Assembly (NCBI GenBank): GCA_019915015.1
Contig: JAHBBC010000019.1
Location: 992,001 to 1,056,000, forward strand
Source: Auriscalpium vulgare
Lineage: Eukaryota > Basidiomycota > Agaricomycetes > Russulales > Auriscalpiaceae
Direction: 5' to 3'
DNA: 64,000 nt
Within the stretch, counting starts at the first letter, position 1; every line of letters starts with the position of its first letter. Under the pieces are notes generated by a model. The model was not told where the DNA came from, ran no database searches, and was given only the letters and a program-made list of their open reading frames with translations. This document shows, piece after piece, positions 31,301-42,774 of this stretch. The translations under genes were made by a program, and so were the position numbers.

Positions 31301-31462
31301 CCTCGCTTGCAGACGACCGCACAGCATCAGTGCAATGTGTGCGCGGTTCCTTTCGGAAGCAAATCCAAGCTGTTCGCACACATCAAAGAATCTGGCCACG
31401 CATTGGCTGAACCGACGAGAGGAGGCGCGCAAAAATCCAGGGGAAAGAAGGCAAAAGGGTGA
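28387..31462 (+). CDS. JJJ1: J-domain / C2H2 zinc-finger cochaperone (Jjj1, DNAJC21 type)
   Basis: Eight exons, 28387-28500, 28566-28667, 28718-28735, 28812-28994, 29060-29304, 29361-29427, 29479-30417 and 31313-31462, encode 605 aa. The J domain spans exons 1-3: [18 protein letters not shown], then LIHHPDKN with the HPD triad, and QQAYEVLSDEQ. A JJJ1-specific region follows ([36 protein letters not shown]). Exon 7 has a first finger, [27 protein letters not shown], and long acidic and basic linkers. Exon 8 supplies the second finger, [20 protein letters not shown], and a basic tail. Jjj1 stimulates Hsp70 in late 60S subunit maturation. The last intron is 895 nt because a mobile element sits in it; without the element it would be about 115 nt. 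Confidence 0.93.
30458..30465 (+). repeat. 8-bp target site duplication, left copy
   Basis: GCTGGGCG directly precedes the inverted-repeat element and is repeated at 31238-31245 directly after it. Confidence 0.9.
30466..31237. mobile_element. Non-autonomous TIR DNA transposon in JJJ1 intron
   Basis: 772 bp with perfect 33-bp terminal inverted repeats (30466-30498 and 31205-31237, starting AGGACCCCGGACAATTGG) and an 8-bp duplication. Subterminal copies of GTCCGGACAAAA-like motifs occur near both ends in both orientations, as expected for transposase-binding arrays. No transposase frame is present. An 8-bp duplication fits hAT, P or the KDZ (Zisupton-type) superfamily; the termini do not decide among them. 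Confidence 0.88.
31238..31245 (+). repeat. 8-bp target site duplication, right copy
   Basis: GCTGGGCG, identical to 30458-30465. Confidence 0.9.
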
Positions 31463-31721
31463 GGCAGTGCAGGGATACCTGCGATGGGACGTAAAACATG
31501 CAGATAGAGCCTGATAGAGCCTCCAATAGTCGGACCGCTCGTTCGGTTTGACGAAAGGCGCTCCGCATGTGGGAAAGGCAGCGGTCTCAATTCACGGGGA
31601 CCTACATGGTTACGTGGCAAAGAAGTGTAAAGGCAAACAAAAGAACTATCCCATGAGCTGTGATACGTCTTCTGGCGGATACTTCGTTTGTGAGAAAGTG
31701 AGCAACCTAGATGGGCAACCA

Positions 31722-33027
31722 TCAGCACCTCCATTCTCCGTATAGATCCGCTTTGACTAACCGCTTGAGGCTCTGGATGTACTTGCGGCTGACTTCGTCA
31801 TTAAGCACATGTGCGACCTGGTCTGACGAAATCTTCTCCCGAGCGGACCGTTCGTGGATCCTGCATCAAACCATGTTAACTGTGCTTGACGCGAGATGCG
31901 TGAGTTTCGGCAGACATACCCCACCATGGTTACTCCAATGGGCCACGGTGCGTTGCCGATAGACAGACGGAGGTACGAGTCATTGGCCCTTTGGTACTGC
32001 CGTTTTTGCATGTAATGAACGATCTCGGACAGCCGAGCAAGTACGTCTGCCGGCAGCGACTGAAGGCGAGTCACAATGGGCACAGGATCGCAGAGTAAAC
32101 ATGATAAGCACGCACTCGTGACCGCAAGATTTTGAACAGAGGTTTGAGGTACTCGGCGGATTGCACCTGGGTCGCCGCTGCAAGTTTGCCTTGTGTCGAC
32201 CGCTTCACTGCCTCTGTCGGACGAGATGAGATGAAAGAGTGCACCCTTGACGAGAGCCTAGTATCTTACCTGGCCGTTCGCCCAAGCTTTCTCCCCACTC
32301 CTTCAGGGCCCTCTTCAACGCGGAGTAGATGATGGGGTACAATTTGTCGGGATTTGACTTGACAAGACTCAAGTCCAGTATCGCGCCCTCCTCGATGCCT
32401 AGGTCGCTCTTCTTCTTCCCTTTGACCTCGGTTGCCGAAGAATTGCGGTCCTTCAGCCCGCGCTCGGCAATTTCGACATCCTCCAGAGCCTTTCGGAAGT
32501 CGTTCTGCCCGCCCAGACGCTCGTGGTCTTTCTCCTCGATGAGCTCCAGGGCACGCAGCCGCAGCCGACGGTCCTTATCCGCCTCGCCAAACAGCCGAAT
32601 GGGTTGGCCTTTGGCGCGCAGACGGCGAATTGTCTCCTCATTGGAGATGTTCAAAATGCCCTGCACAGACGCTGCCTCCGCCTCGGGTGCAGGCGAATGA
32701 CTTGGTCGCGAAGACCCCGGCTGGGGGGACGCGTTCACGGACGTGGAACCGCGTACGGCGGCCTTCTAAACTCCAGCTACGCCTGAGTATCGAGCGTGGC
32801 CGGGAGAGGGATATGAGACGCACTTTGGCAGCGGCTGTAGCAGCCCGTTCATCACCCTCTTTCCGTTCCTTCTCCTCCTTGAGCCGCTTCGCCTCGTCGC
32901 GGGCTTTGCGCTCTTCCTCCTCCTTCAAGCGTTCCAGATCGCCTCTCCGTACGTATTTTTGCTGGCGGACAGGACCGTCATCAAGGGCCTTCCTCTTGAC
33001 AGCAATTTCAGCCTTGAGAGCGTCCAT
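31722..33027 (-). CDS. PRP18: Pre-mRNA-splicing factor 18
   Basis: Minus-strand exons 33027-32824, 32765-32270, 32213-32116, 32059-31920 and 31860-31722 give 358 aa. The start [15 protein letters not shown] is the Prp18 N-terminal block. A charged coiled coil follows, then the SFM/PRP4-like motif [25 protein letters not shown]. The Prp18 C-terminal domain has [45 protein letters not shown] and the conserved loop [19 protein letters not shown], ending with [14 protein letters not shown]. Prp18 acts in the second catalytic step of splicing with Slu7. The end (ADLYGEWRC) is shorter than in the human protein. The gene is divergent from COX12, 160 bp away. Confidence 0.94.
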
Positions 33028-33187
33028 GACAGCGAGAACCTCGAGCAGACGGTGGGGGACGGTGAGTGGTAGCGCTAGCGTCGAGGTCCGCCGCGAGCCG
33101 CCTAGAGACACGTGTTAGGTAAGCGAGATACCCGACGCCGCCCGCCAGTTCATCGCGCCCTTTCCTTTCCTCTCCCCATCACCCGCC

Positions 33188-33707
33188 ATGTCCGACTCCG
33201 AAGTTCAGAGGTTAGGCTCTATCCTTGGATTTGGGTGCTTTTGCTGAGCCATTCTCTCCAGCAAATTTGTCCTACAGACCGCGGGGTTCGACGGTGCGTG
33301 ATGCTTCAGACCGCGGGCCGTGTCGTCTCTCATCCAGTCCCTTGCTGCAGCCCGCTTCCCCAACACGAATCAGACCAGGCATTGGTTAGCATGCGTTTCA
33401 AAGGCAAATGTCTAGTACTCATCATCGTATACAGCTTCCAAAACTACACGGACTACTTCAAGTGCATCACCGCCAAGGGCGAGGACTTCGCCCCATGCAA
33501 GCAGTTCAAGCGCGCCTACAACTCTCTTTGCCCCAGTGCGTAGACTATCCCTGTCTCGTTATCTTGTTCCTTACCTGACGAATTTTTAGACGAATGGGTA
33601 CGAAAGCCGAGCTACGTGCCTGTCGCGGTACTGACTCTATCCTCCAGATCTCGAAGTGGGACGAGCACAGGGAGAACGGCACATTCCCCGCATCTCTGGA
33701 GCCTTGA
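33188..33707 (+). CDS. COX12: Cytochrome c oxidase subunit 6B
   Basis: Six exons, 33188-33210, 33262-33293, 33351-33384, 33435-33535, 33590-33597 and 33648-33707, encode 85 aa. All phases agree. The fifth exon is only 8 nt and supplies Asn(part)-Glu-Trp. The assembled protein has FDARFPNTNQTRHCFQNY, then CFQNYTDYFKC (CX9C) and CKQFKRAYNSLC (CX10C), and ends NEWISKWDEHRENGTFP. This is the canonical Cox12/COX6B twin-cysteine fold, imported through Mia40 to the intermembrane-space side of complex IV. Because every exon is short, no single open frame shows the gene. Confidence 0.94.
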
Positions 33708-34090
33708 TCATTTGTTCCTAGCCGTGTACTCGTGTCCCAACAGAGCCTGTGCGAATGTGCCGTGGGCCACAATAGAAACTTGCATGTCAGATTGTTGGAG
33801 ACTCGTTAGACGTTTCCGTACCCCTACAGTGCCTCTGGTTGCCGTTAAGCTTTTGCATCTTGCCTGCTACAGGGACACGGCTGGTTGAAACTCGAGACGA
33901 CGGCTTGCCTTGTCTGGGGCAGTGTGAAGGCCCTGAGGCATATATATATGCGTCATATGAGTCGCGGCGCTTGTCAGTAACTGCTGATTGCCACTACCAC
34001 TGCCTTCATCGTCCACCAGGTGCACTGGTCCCGCTAGCGGCCACGAACTGAGTCGCGACACCGCTCCATTGTGGGCCGCACGTTCGAGTG
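33708..34090. other. Intergenic, COX12 to AP-3 beta
   Basis: 383 bp between genes on the same strand. No gene or element was recognised. Confidence 0.5.
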
Positions 34091-36912
34091 ATGTCGGGCC
34101 ATCTCAATGCGTTCACCGAGAACGCGTCCCGGCTGGGCATGCGGTTGCAGGAGACAATCTCGGAGCGCACCAAGGACTTTGGCTTGGGCAGAGGAGGCGG
34201 CGCAACAGTCTTCGATACTGGGGACGACAAAGTGAAGAACATTCGAGCACAGTTGGACTCCAGCAGTGACCGGGAGAAACTGGACGCCATGAAGCGGCTC
34301 ATAGCGGTGAGCAACCACCCGTCTGCTCCGCCACAGCCGTCACACATACCAGCCTCTTTAGATGATATCGAAGGGCAGGAGCGTCTCCGAGTTCTTCGCC
34401 CAAGTTGTGAAGAATGTCGCTGTGAGCAACCTCGAGGTTCGCAAGCTCGTATACATCTACCTCCTGCGCTATGCCGAAGCGGAACCCGATCTCGCCTTGC
34501 TCTCCATAAACACGTTTCAACGCGATCTATCCGACAGCTCTCCTCTCATCCGAGCCATGGCACTTCGTGTGCTCTCCGGCATACGCGTCCCCACGATCGG
34601 AAGTCTGGTTGTGCTCGCGATCAAGAAATGCTCATCGGACGTGAGCCCATACGTGCGCAAGACTGCCGCCCTCGCGATACCCAAGTGCTACAGGTCAGTC
34701 TCTGCTCGTTTCGTTCGTCATTGGAACAGTGGCTCACACAGCAACCCTGTTCTTGCCCCATCAGTCTCGATGCCTCACATCTCCCATCTCTCATCGAGAT
34801 ACTCTCGATCCTTCTACGCGACCGGTCGCCTCTTTCGATTGGCAGTGTTGCCGTGGCGTTCGAGGCCGTGTGCCCAACACGATTGGACCTGTTACATCCG
34901 CATTACCGACGGTTATGCCGCGTGCTCGTGGACGTCGACGAATGGGGACAGGTCAACCTCCTCGAGCTACTTGTTCGCTATGCACGGAACATGCTTCCGA
35001 GGCCATCATCAACCGATATAGGTGATGGGAAATCAAAGGACGACGTGGACAAAGATTTGGACCTGCTGCTGAGCTCTGCAGAGCCGCTATTCCAGTCGAG
35101 AAACCCTGCGGTCAGTGATCTCCCCCTTTCAAGATTCGACTGCTCATAAGATAGCGGCACACAGGTCGTCCTATCTGTTTCACGCGCATTTTATTATCTG
35201 GCCTTGCCGTCAGAACATCACAAAATAGTCCAGCCTATGCTTCGTCTTCTGGACGGGTCGAGAGAAATCGAGCGCGTCGCTCTCGCATATATCCTATTCA
35301 TCTCACGTACCTCTCCCGTGAGTCTGAAAATTACACGGACTCTGCGCCCAGCTGACATTCACCATCTAGAACCTGTTCTCACCACACTACATCCGGTTCA
35401 CCATCCGCGCTGATGACAGCGCGCAGGTGAAAGTCGACAAGATCAGGCTTCTACGGAGCTTCGTCAACATCGAAAACTACCAAGCGCTCTCACGCGAGTT
35501 TGTCGTAAGCTCCGTCTTTGTTTCACCATTGATCATTCGTCGAAATCTCGCCAGGATTATGCCGACGACTTTGACGAGGGCCTAGCAGCCGGCGCTGTGC
35601 AGGCCATCGGACACACCGCCCGTGTGATCCCTGAAGCAATGCAGCATTGCCTGAACGCCCTTTTGGGGTTCATCAAGAGTCGCCACGGTCAGTCATATAA
35701 CGCCCCACCTGGTATATCATGAGCGCAGCGACCGAAACTGCATCCACAGATACCGTGGTTACCAATGCCGTACTTGTTCTCAAGTCGCTGGTGCACACAC
35801 AACTCCAAGCCCAGTCCAGTTTTGCTTTTGGCGCATCATCATCTCCCCTCACGATAATAGAGCGCCTGGCATATCGGATTGATGAGATACGGCACCCACA
35901 AGCTAGGGCGTGTGTTGTGTGGCTCGTCGGGCAATATGCTGCCGATGCGACGCAAGGCGACGCCGCCCCCGTCGAGGGCATCACCCCCTGGGCACCTGAC
36001 GTCCTGCGCAAGTGCGCCAAGTCCTTCCGTGACGAAGTGAGCCCTGCCCGCCTCTTCCCGATACGTATCCTGATGGCGGACCCGGAAGACGGTCGCCGTC
36101 AAACTACAGACCATCACATTGGCTGCAAAACTCATTGCGCTGTCACCGAACAATCGCACCCTAGTGCTCCTCGCGAGGTACGCGTTCGGGCTCGCGCGGT
36201 ACGATCGCAACTACGACGTGCGGGACCGGGCGCGCGTGCTGCAGATGCTTTTGGGTGGCGTTGTGCCGAGTCTAGTGAGCAAGAAAGGGGAAGACGAGGA
36301 AGATGCTCTGGAGGACCGCGGTGGCGTCGTATTGCGCCGAGAACAAGTGCGGGTGGTCCTATTCGAGGGTAAGGCCGGCGTTGCGGAAGATGGCGAATAT
36401 AATGGTAGGCATTGTGCCGCTGTCTCCTATATGTCGGGCCCAATGCTAATTGCCGGACAGACGACCGCGAGCTCCTGGGCACTCTGACCCTACTGACTGG
36501 CCACGACATGCGTGGGGACCGTATCCTCCCAGACTGGCTTGAGCAAGGTGTCATGTCTTCTTTGCGCGACACCGAAGACGATACACCCGCTCCACACACA
36601 GCGCCCGCTGCTATAGCACACTACGCGCGAGCAGGTGCAGCTGCCTCCGGTGCAGCTTCCCCCATAGTGGTCCTCACGCCTGCGGGATCTAGCGGACCAT
36701 CGCCCGCAGGGAGTATGCCCAACAAGGCCGCGTTTACTGATTTGGAAGCATTCTACGCGAGCGAGGAAGAAGAAGAAAGCGATGAGGACGAGAGTGAAGA
36801 GGAAGGTTCGGATGAAAAGGTCGCACATGGAACTGCGTCCAGTGAGGACGAATACAGCGATGAAGAGGAGGATGACGACGACGAGAGCGCCCTAGTAGGA
36901 GGGCATAGGTAA
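34091..36912 (+). CDS. APL6: AP-3 adaptor complex beta subunit
   Basis: Nine exons: 34091-34306, 34362-34693, 34765-35110, 35165-35317, 35370-35504, 35555-35687, 35750-36036, 36089-36404 and 36461-36912, for 789 aa. The adaptin N-terminal solenoid is clear: [81 protein letters not shown] and [13 protein letters not shown]. The order and wording match beta-3 adaptin. After the trunk comes an acidic Ser/Glu/Asp-rich hinge (about residues 720-780) and the protein ends without an ear domain, as in yeast Apl6 (similar length). AP-3 sorts cargo from Golgi or endosome to the vacuole. Confidence 0.92.
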
Positions 36913-38285
36913 AACCCATTCAATGCAAATAGTCCAGCGTTTCTGCCCACCGCGCTCGATGTCCCAAGTTGCGCCCAGCACCAGCCGGCGGCTTGATGCA
37001 ATTTATCAGGCGGTTCAACCGCCGTTCGGCTTCTAAATTACCTGCGATCCGATGGCAGTTCGTTTCGTTTTTTCAACGGTGCGGTTGTTCTCAACCGCAA
37101 AAATCGGTTCATTCGGGCTTGGGAACCCGCTCAACCCAACGGAGGCTGGAGCCCAGGATGCGGAGTAATGAAGACGAAAATCATCAATCACAGCGACATC
37201 ACAGATACTGTACAACCACGGAGCCAATCTTCACATCACGGCCTAGGCGCACAGCTGGATTGATAGCGCGAGCGCTACGCCCTACGTCAGCGTGACCACG
37301 CGTCCGGCTCGCAGTGGGTGGGACTGGGAGTCTGGGAGCCAGGGCATCATGACATGGCGCGACGGCGGAAACGCAAAGCGGACATCTGCCCCACTGCCAA
37401 CGTATCAACCTGACGGGAGAGGGCGCATCATCAGGAGTGGCATCTTCGATTCACGTCGGGGAGCAGTCTGGTAGCCCGCGAGGGGCTCGTGGGGCGGGAC
37501 GTGGTCTCCTGCTGCGTTCTGATGGACAGCGGCGGAGCCCGCGCACCGATTGTGGTTGGACGAGGCGCCCTGCTGGTCCACAGCACGTGTGCCTGCCCTG
37601 CCGGACTTTGCACGACGCGACGATGGCGGTGCATCAAGGTCTCAAGATCGAAGACAAGAAGCTATATTCAGTCGCTTCACCGTGCATGACAGCGTTGGCG
37701 TATACGTAGCGGAAGCCTAGTATCCCCCCTAGAAGACTTCATCTGGCGGCTCCGAAACCAACGTTAGGGTGCAGGGCGCGGGGCAGACGCACCGTAGGTT
37801 CCTATCAGAGGGACCGAATTGTCCCGGCTTGCTGCGACCTGGGAAAGGAGAGACTTGCCGAGCCCCTTGCAAGCTCCTTGCTGCACAGATCGGGGACAAA
37901 GATCTTCCTCCACGGCAAGCATCGAAGACCTCTCCATCCGCTGGCCCTGGCGACCTCGCGGATATGAAACACAATTCCTCGACATGTGGCATCTTGAGTG
38001 AGAATGCGGAGTCAGATCTTGCGCCGTCCTCAAACCAGCCTCCACGCTCCTCCGTCATAGAAGGGTAGGGCGGCAAAGGATACGTAGACACCCAAGCGCG
38101 CGTGGAGATTGCCAGGGAGTCTTTGAATAGAGTGCCGGCACGCGCACCGAGTGACTCTCGTGTGAGCTGCGGGATCGACTTCGAGGCGTGAACGACATTC
38201 ACGGCGGGCAAATTTTATAACACCGGTTATGCTACAATACAGCAATAGCTGGGATTTTGTAGTACAGCGGCTGGATGAAACACTG
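36913..38285. other. Gene-poor convergent region between AP-3 beta and CWH43
   Basis: 1.37 kb between two 3' ends. It has two short perfect inverted repeats: 37009-37023 (GGCGGTTCAACCGCC) and 37081-37098 (GCGGTTG...CAACCGC around a 4-nt loop). A minus-strand open frame at 38211-37729 (160 codons, start PAVNVVHASKSIPQ) has no recognised domain or splice support. It may be chance or a small lineage-specific gene. Confidence 0.45.
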
Positions 38286-41200
38286 TCAGTCTGAGAAAAT
38301 GAGGGGCTGGTTGGGGCGCCGCACCGTATCAAAAACATGGTAGAAGTGCCCACGGACCCCGCCGCTCTGCATGTCACCGTAGTATTCTGGCGGGAACCAC
38401 TGCGCCGCAAGCATTGAGCAAAACCTTCGCAGCACACGTAAACAGCAGACACAACGTACGTGCTCGACAGGCAGGTCCTCTTTCCAGGCCCGCAAGTATC
38501 GATCTTCTTTGCTCGCGGCTCCCACCGTGAACCCGTAACGAGGAACGACAAACTGTCCAATTTGTAACTCGGTGTCTGTGATCGTGCTCCGGGATACCCG
38601 GGCGTACGCAGTCCTGTACAGGCCACGATACAGGATGTACTCGCACCTGCGCTCGCACCTGAATGACCGCAGACAGCGGAAAAACGAAGTTGCGGAACGC
38701 ACCAGCGGTCTAGATCGTCCTCATCTATGTCGTAAACCCTGCCATCTGTAACCATGATATCGTACGGCGCAGCTACCCCAGAAACGCAACAAGATGAGCA
38801 CCTCTAACGTTAACTGAACGCGGAAAGTACGCACGTCGCTCGTCGTGTGGTTTCGTAACGACGTAGCCGAGGAAGATGACAGGCTGTGGGTACGACGCCG
38901 ACATTATGAGCGCAAGCTCAGTTGCTTGCAGTTCCCTGTCCAAGGGCGTTTCCTCTGAGAGCGACTGTAAGGACCGCAGTCCGGTTCAATCAGATCAAGA
39001 ATGACTGGCCTTGCCCGTTATGCGCGACAACGACAGTGACGTTCAATCCGTAGACGTCCAAAATGGCCTCAATGGCGGGGGCGAGCTCGCCATCGGGCGA
39101 CGGCAGCAAATGATGGGTGGATTGGAGGATGGGGAACTGGGCGATTATAAGGAGACAAATACACGGCACAAGCGAGTCCAGCAGACCTTGGAAAGCAGCG
39201 CACATCCCCACGTGTGCTTATTGGGTCCGGGGCCTATGTCCACATACTTAGATTCCTCTGGTCAGCACAACACCCTGGATGGAATGCGAGGAACTGTAAG
39301 CCTACATAACCAAGATCTTGAGCAAGGACCCGCGTTCTGAAAGAATAACATGAGCGGCCGAATTATCCGGGAATCCAGCCCTTACGCACATATCTCGGCC
39401 CCCAAACACCGGCCTCTGTAAAGTACGTCAACCTCACCAAAAGCCATGCGAATAAACCACACACATGTAAATCGGTCTCCAGCAAACCCAGAACATCCAG
39501 CTCCATATCGCGCACCAGATCGCGCACGCGGCGCTGGCTGTCGCGGCCCGAGTCATCAATCCCAAAATGCACCGTCCATATCCCCGCGTTTACGATGCGT
39601 GCGCGGGAGTGCCTTGCGGTGGGTACCGGCGCTGGCGGAAGCGGGCGGGCGAGGGGGACGGCCAGGGCAGCAAGAAGGATGGCGACGAGCGTGCTAGCGG
39701 TGAACTTCCGCGTAGAGACAGGAAGGGGCGGCAGGGCGGGGAGCTGGGAGGGGGAGAACGGGGAGAGTACGGCGCGCCAGGAGAAGGACGAGGCGAGGAG
39801 GGCAAGCTGGGCGGCCAGAACACTGTGAAGGCGTGATGAGCCTGAGGAAGAATAAGTGCGAAGCGTGCACGTCTTACAGGTTGGTCTTTTCTCTGAAGGG
39901 CATCGCTCCGGGAACAAACGCATACGCCACCGTGAATGTCCCGACGAATATGAACACAATCCACGTTAGCCAAGCTACCCCAAACACGCGCCCTGCACCG
40001 CGCGCCCGCGCGGCGGCCCCTGCCTGCTGTATGACGTGCGGTGCGCTCGCCATGAGGAAAACTGCGTGTGCGAGCCCACCAAAGTAACCCCGCCACGATG
40101 TGTACGTCAGTAGCGTGTACGCGGAGAAGTGGCCGAGCGCGAAGACGAGCGGGTGGGTGAAGAGGTTCGAAGTCGTGTTCTGGGTTTGTGCGCGCACGGA
40201 GGAGGTAAGAGGAGATACGACTGTGGATCTTGACGAAGAGGAGAGGAGTAGGCCGAGGGTGAGACCAAGAGCCTGCGCGAAGATGGTAAGGCCGGCGTGG
40301 ACGTGTGGGTGAGGCCCGGTGACGGGGTACCCGGTCCACGACCAGGCGATGAGCGTGCTCGGGTCGGCGAGCCGCTCGTGAAGGGAATATATCAGCGCGC
40401 CCAAGGCAAGGCCGGGGAGGAGCCACGGCTCGGAGGGTGATGGAATTGAACTGCTAGGTGGATTTTTTCTCGAAGGAGAAGGCGAGGGAGCAACGGATTC
40501 GGGGAAGCTGGATGAGGCAGGACGTGTTGCGAGTTCCAGTAGGGCGAGCAAGGCCAGCACCAGGATGGACTTGTGGTAGCCTCCGGACTTCTCGTCGACG
40601 ATAGGCCAGGCTGAATGAACCGCTTTCTCATTATCCGAAGTTTGCTAACAACTAGGACTAACACCCACCAGGATTATTGCCGTCATTGAGGTGCTTGGAC
40701 AGCGCCGAGACGAGGAGCCCCGTCAGAGTCACTGTACACACTTCGATTTAGTCTGCAGGATACGTATCCAGAGAATGACATCTTACCAACAGCGTGATAC
40801 GCCCTCTCCTCCGACTCCCACTCGACAGCCCACTTGACAGCCGCACACCCTGCCGCCACCGCCACTCCCGCCAGGCGCCCCCACACGCTCTCCACCCACC
40901 AAAGCCCCACGCCTGTGACGCTCGCCAGCCCCGCGAGCGTGGCTCTGCCCCCGCGGGTCCGCGCCCAATCCAGCACTTCTGGGATGCCGAGGAGGAGCGG
41001 CGCGAGCGTGGCAAGCGAGGAAAATTCCGGGCCTGCGAGTGCGAGTTTCCATACGGAGAAGTAAAAAAGGGTGACCGGGAGGCCGGTAAGAATCGTCCAA
41101 GATTGATAGCCTGAAGGGGGATAAGTTCAGCGGATGGGGGTATATGCAGGTTGCGGAGGGGACGAACCGAAGTAGACGTCCGAGGCGAAGCTCAGGAATG

Positions 41201-42495
41201 GGCGGGCTGTTGCCAGGCGATAGAAACCTGACGAGCCGTCTGCTGGTTTGATGCTGGATTCTGAAGTGACGGGATTATTGGCTGCTGTTGGGGCAGGCGA
41301 TGATGCTATTGGCTCGCTGTCGGTTGCAGCTGCTTTCTCTCTGCGAAGGATAGTACAACCAAATTCCATGAACGATGACAGTGAGTACTGGATCAAGCCA
41401 GACGATGAACACGGCTATACCTTTCCTCGTCTTTGCGCGTCGCGGTCTGGTTCGGCATGGAGGGTATCTCAATCGTGACCTAGGGCAACCTGGCTTAGGC
41501 TGATATCCTCGCGTGATAGCTAGAGGCAGCGCACCTGAAGGTTGCTTTCGCGGATTTGAACCTCGGAGATAGAGTCGTACAGCACATCAATGAAGATGAG
41601 TGACCATTCGAAGAACGCGTAGCGCGTGTATGCTGTAGGACAACTGTTGGCGTCAGTGCGGACGGGAAGGCTGGCGCTGAAACACACCTCCGGGTATGCG
41701 ATGAACTTTGTGTTGTACGAAGAAATGTACCATGGGTATCAAAGAGAGCCAGAACCTAGATTGCCACCGTGAGCTCCCGTTTCACCTGCACAGGACCCAC
41801 TCACGCTGAAGCAACAAGGATCCTGGTGCGACGATGATGAGATCTAGTAGGCCGCCGCCGACGTCGAACCGGGCATCATACCTGCGTCTCCGAATCTTCC
41901 CTTCGGCCAGAAGAGCGCCGCCCCACATCCACGGTATATTACACGCGATGTACAGAATCATTAAAACGTCGTGCACGTCGTGATCGTCGCTTGATGTAAT
42001 GTACACCCAACCGCCGCAGCTGAGAGTGCGCACGATGCCGGTTACTAGCAAGATTGCTGGTAGCGAGGAAGTGGATGCCGTGCGGTTGAGCAGATGTGAT
42101 AGGGCAAGGAGGGCGAAACGTGGACCTGGCCGTCACTGCGGTGAGCATCTGAGCAGAGTGAGCGCGCGGTCGGCACGTACCAGAGGTGAGCGCAATGAGA
42201 ATTTGGAAAACGTTCCTCTCAGGATACCAGTCTCCTATGCTGCAGAACGGCATACAGTCAACAAAACGCGTCGTTGTACGCGCGAAACAGGTACTCACGT
42301 TGCAGACACGCTCGGGAACCATTCCTGTGGCCAGCCTGCCACATCGTTCTTCACTATCTTATGAAAATGGAGGGCGCTCCCGAGGAGTAGTGCGCTGGAG
42401 AACGCGACAAAGGAGAGGACCGTGTGGATGCGCGCGACAGTTGACCCGCGTAGGGTCAGAAGAGTAGCAGCTGCAGGCGGACTGCTCGGCGGCAT
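38286..42495 (-). CDS. CWH43: Cwh43-type GPI-anchor remodelling protein
   Basis: Eighteen exons on the minus strand from ATG 42495 to the stop at 38286, about 1,059 aa. The N-terminal half is the polytopic FRAG1/PGAP2-like part: [55 protein letters not shown] and many hydrophobic segments. The C-terminal half is the PGAP2IP-like endonuclease/phosphatase fold: [105 protein letters not shown] and GHFYHVFDT. Cwh43 places ceramide on GPI anchors. The exon boundary around 41387 is uncertain, and the intron 39009-38955 appears to be GC-AG. The gene is divergent from the CobW-type gene, 279 bp away. Confidence 0.9.
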
Positions 42496-42774
42496 GAGTT
42501 CTTCTCCTGTCCGACGCAGTGGTTAACCAGATAGTTGCACAAGAACGTTGGGAACACAGGGTGGAGGGATGCGATGGCGGGTGAAGACATGCGCCGCACT
42601 GCCGCCGCTGCGAGGTTGTTGAGCGAGCGCTCGGGGAACGTGCGGGGGCAGCAAGCGAATGACGTCGCCGTGCCGGCCCGCTGCCGGCCCCCGGGGACTC
42701 GCGACCGACTCGGACGCCGCCCACCAACGCCGACGGCGACCACAAGGCCGCTGCCACACACGTACTGTACATCG

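Noticed and set aside
37729..38211. 160-codon minus-strand frame downstream of CWH43
   Set aside because: No similarity, splice support or promoter was recognised; kept only as a note in the intergenic entry.
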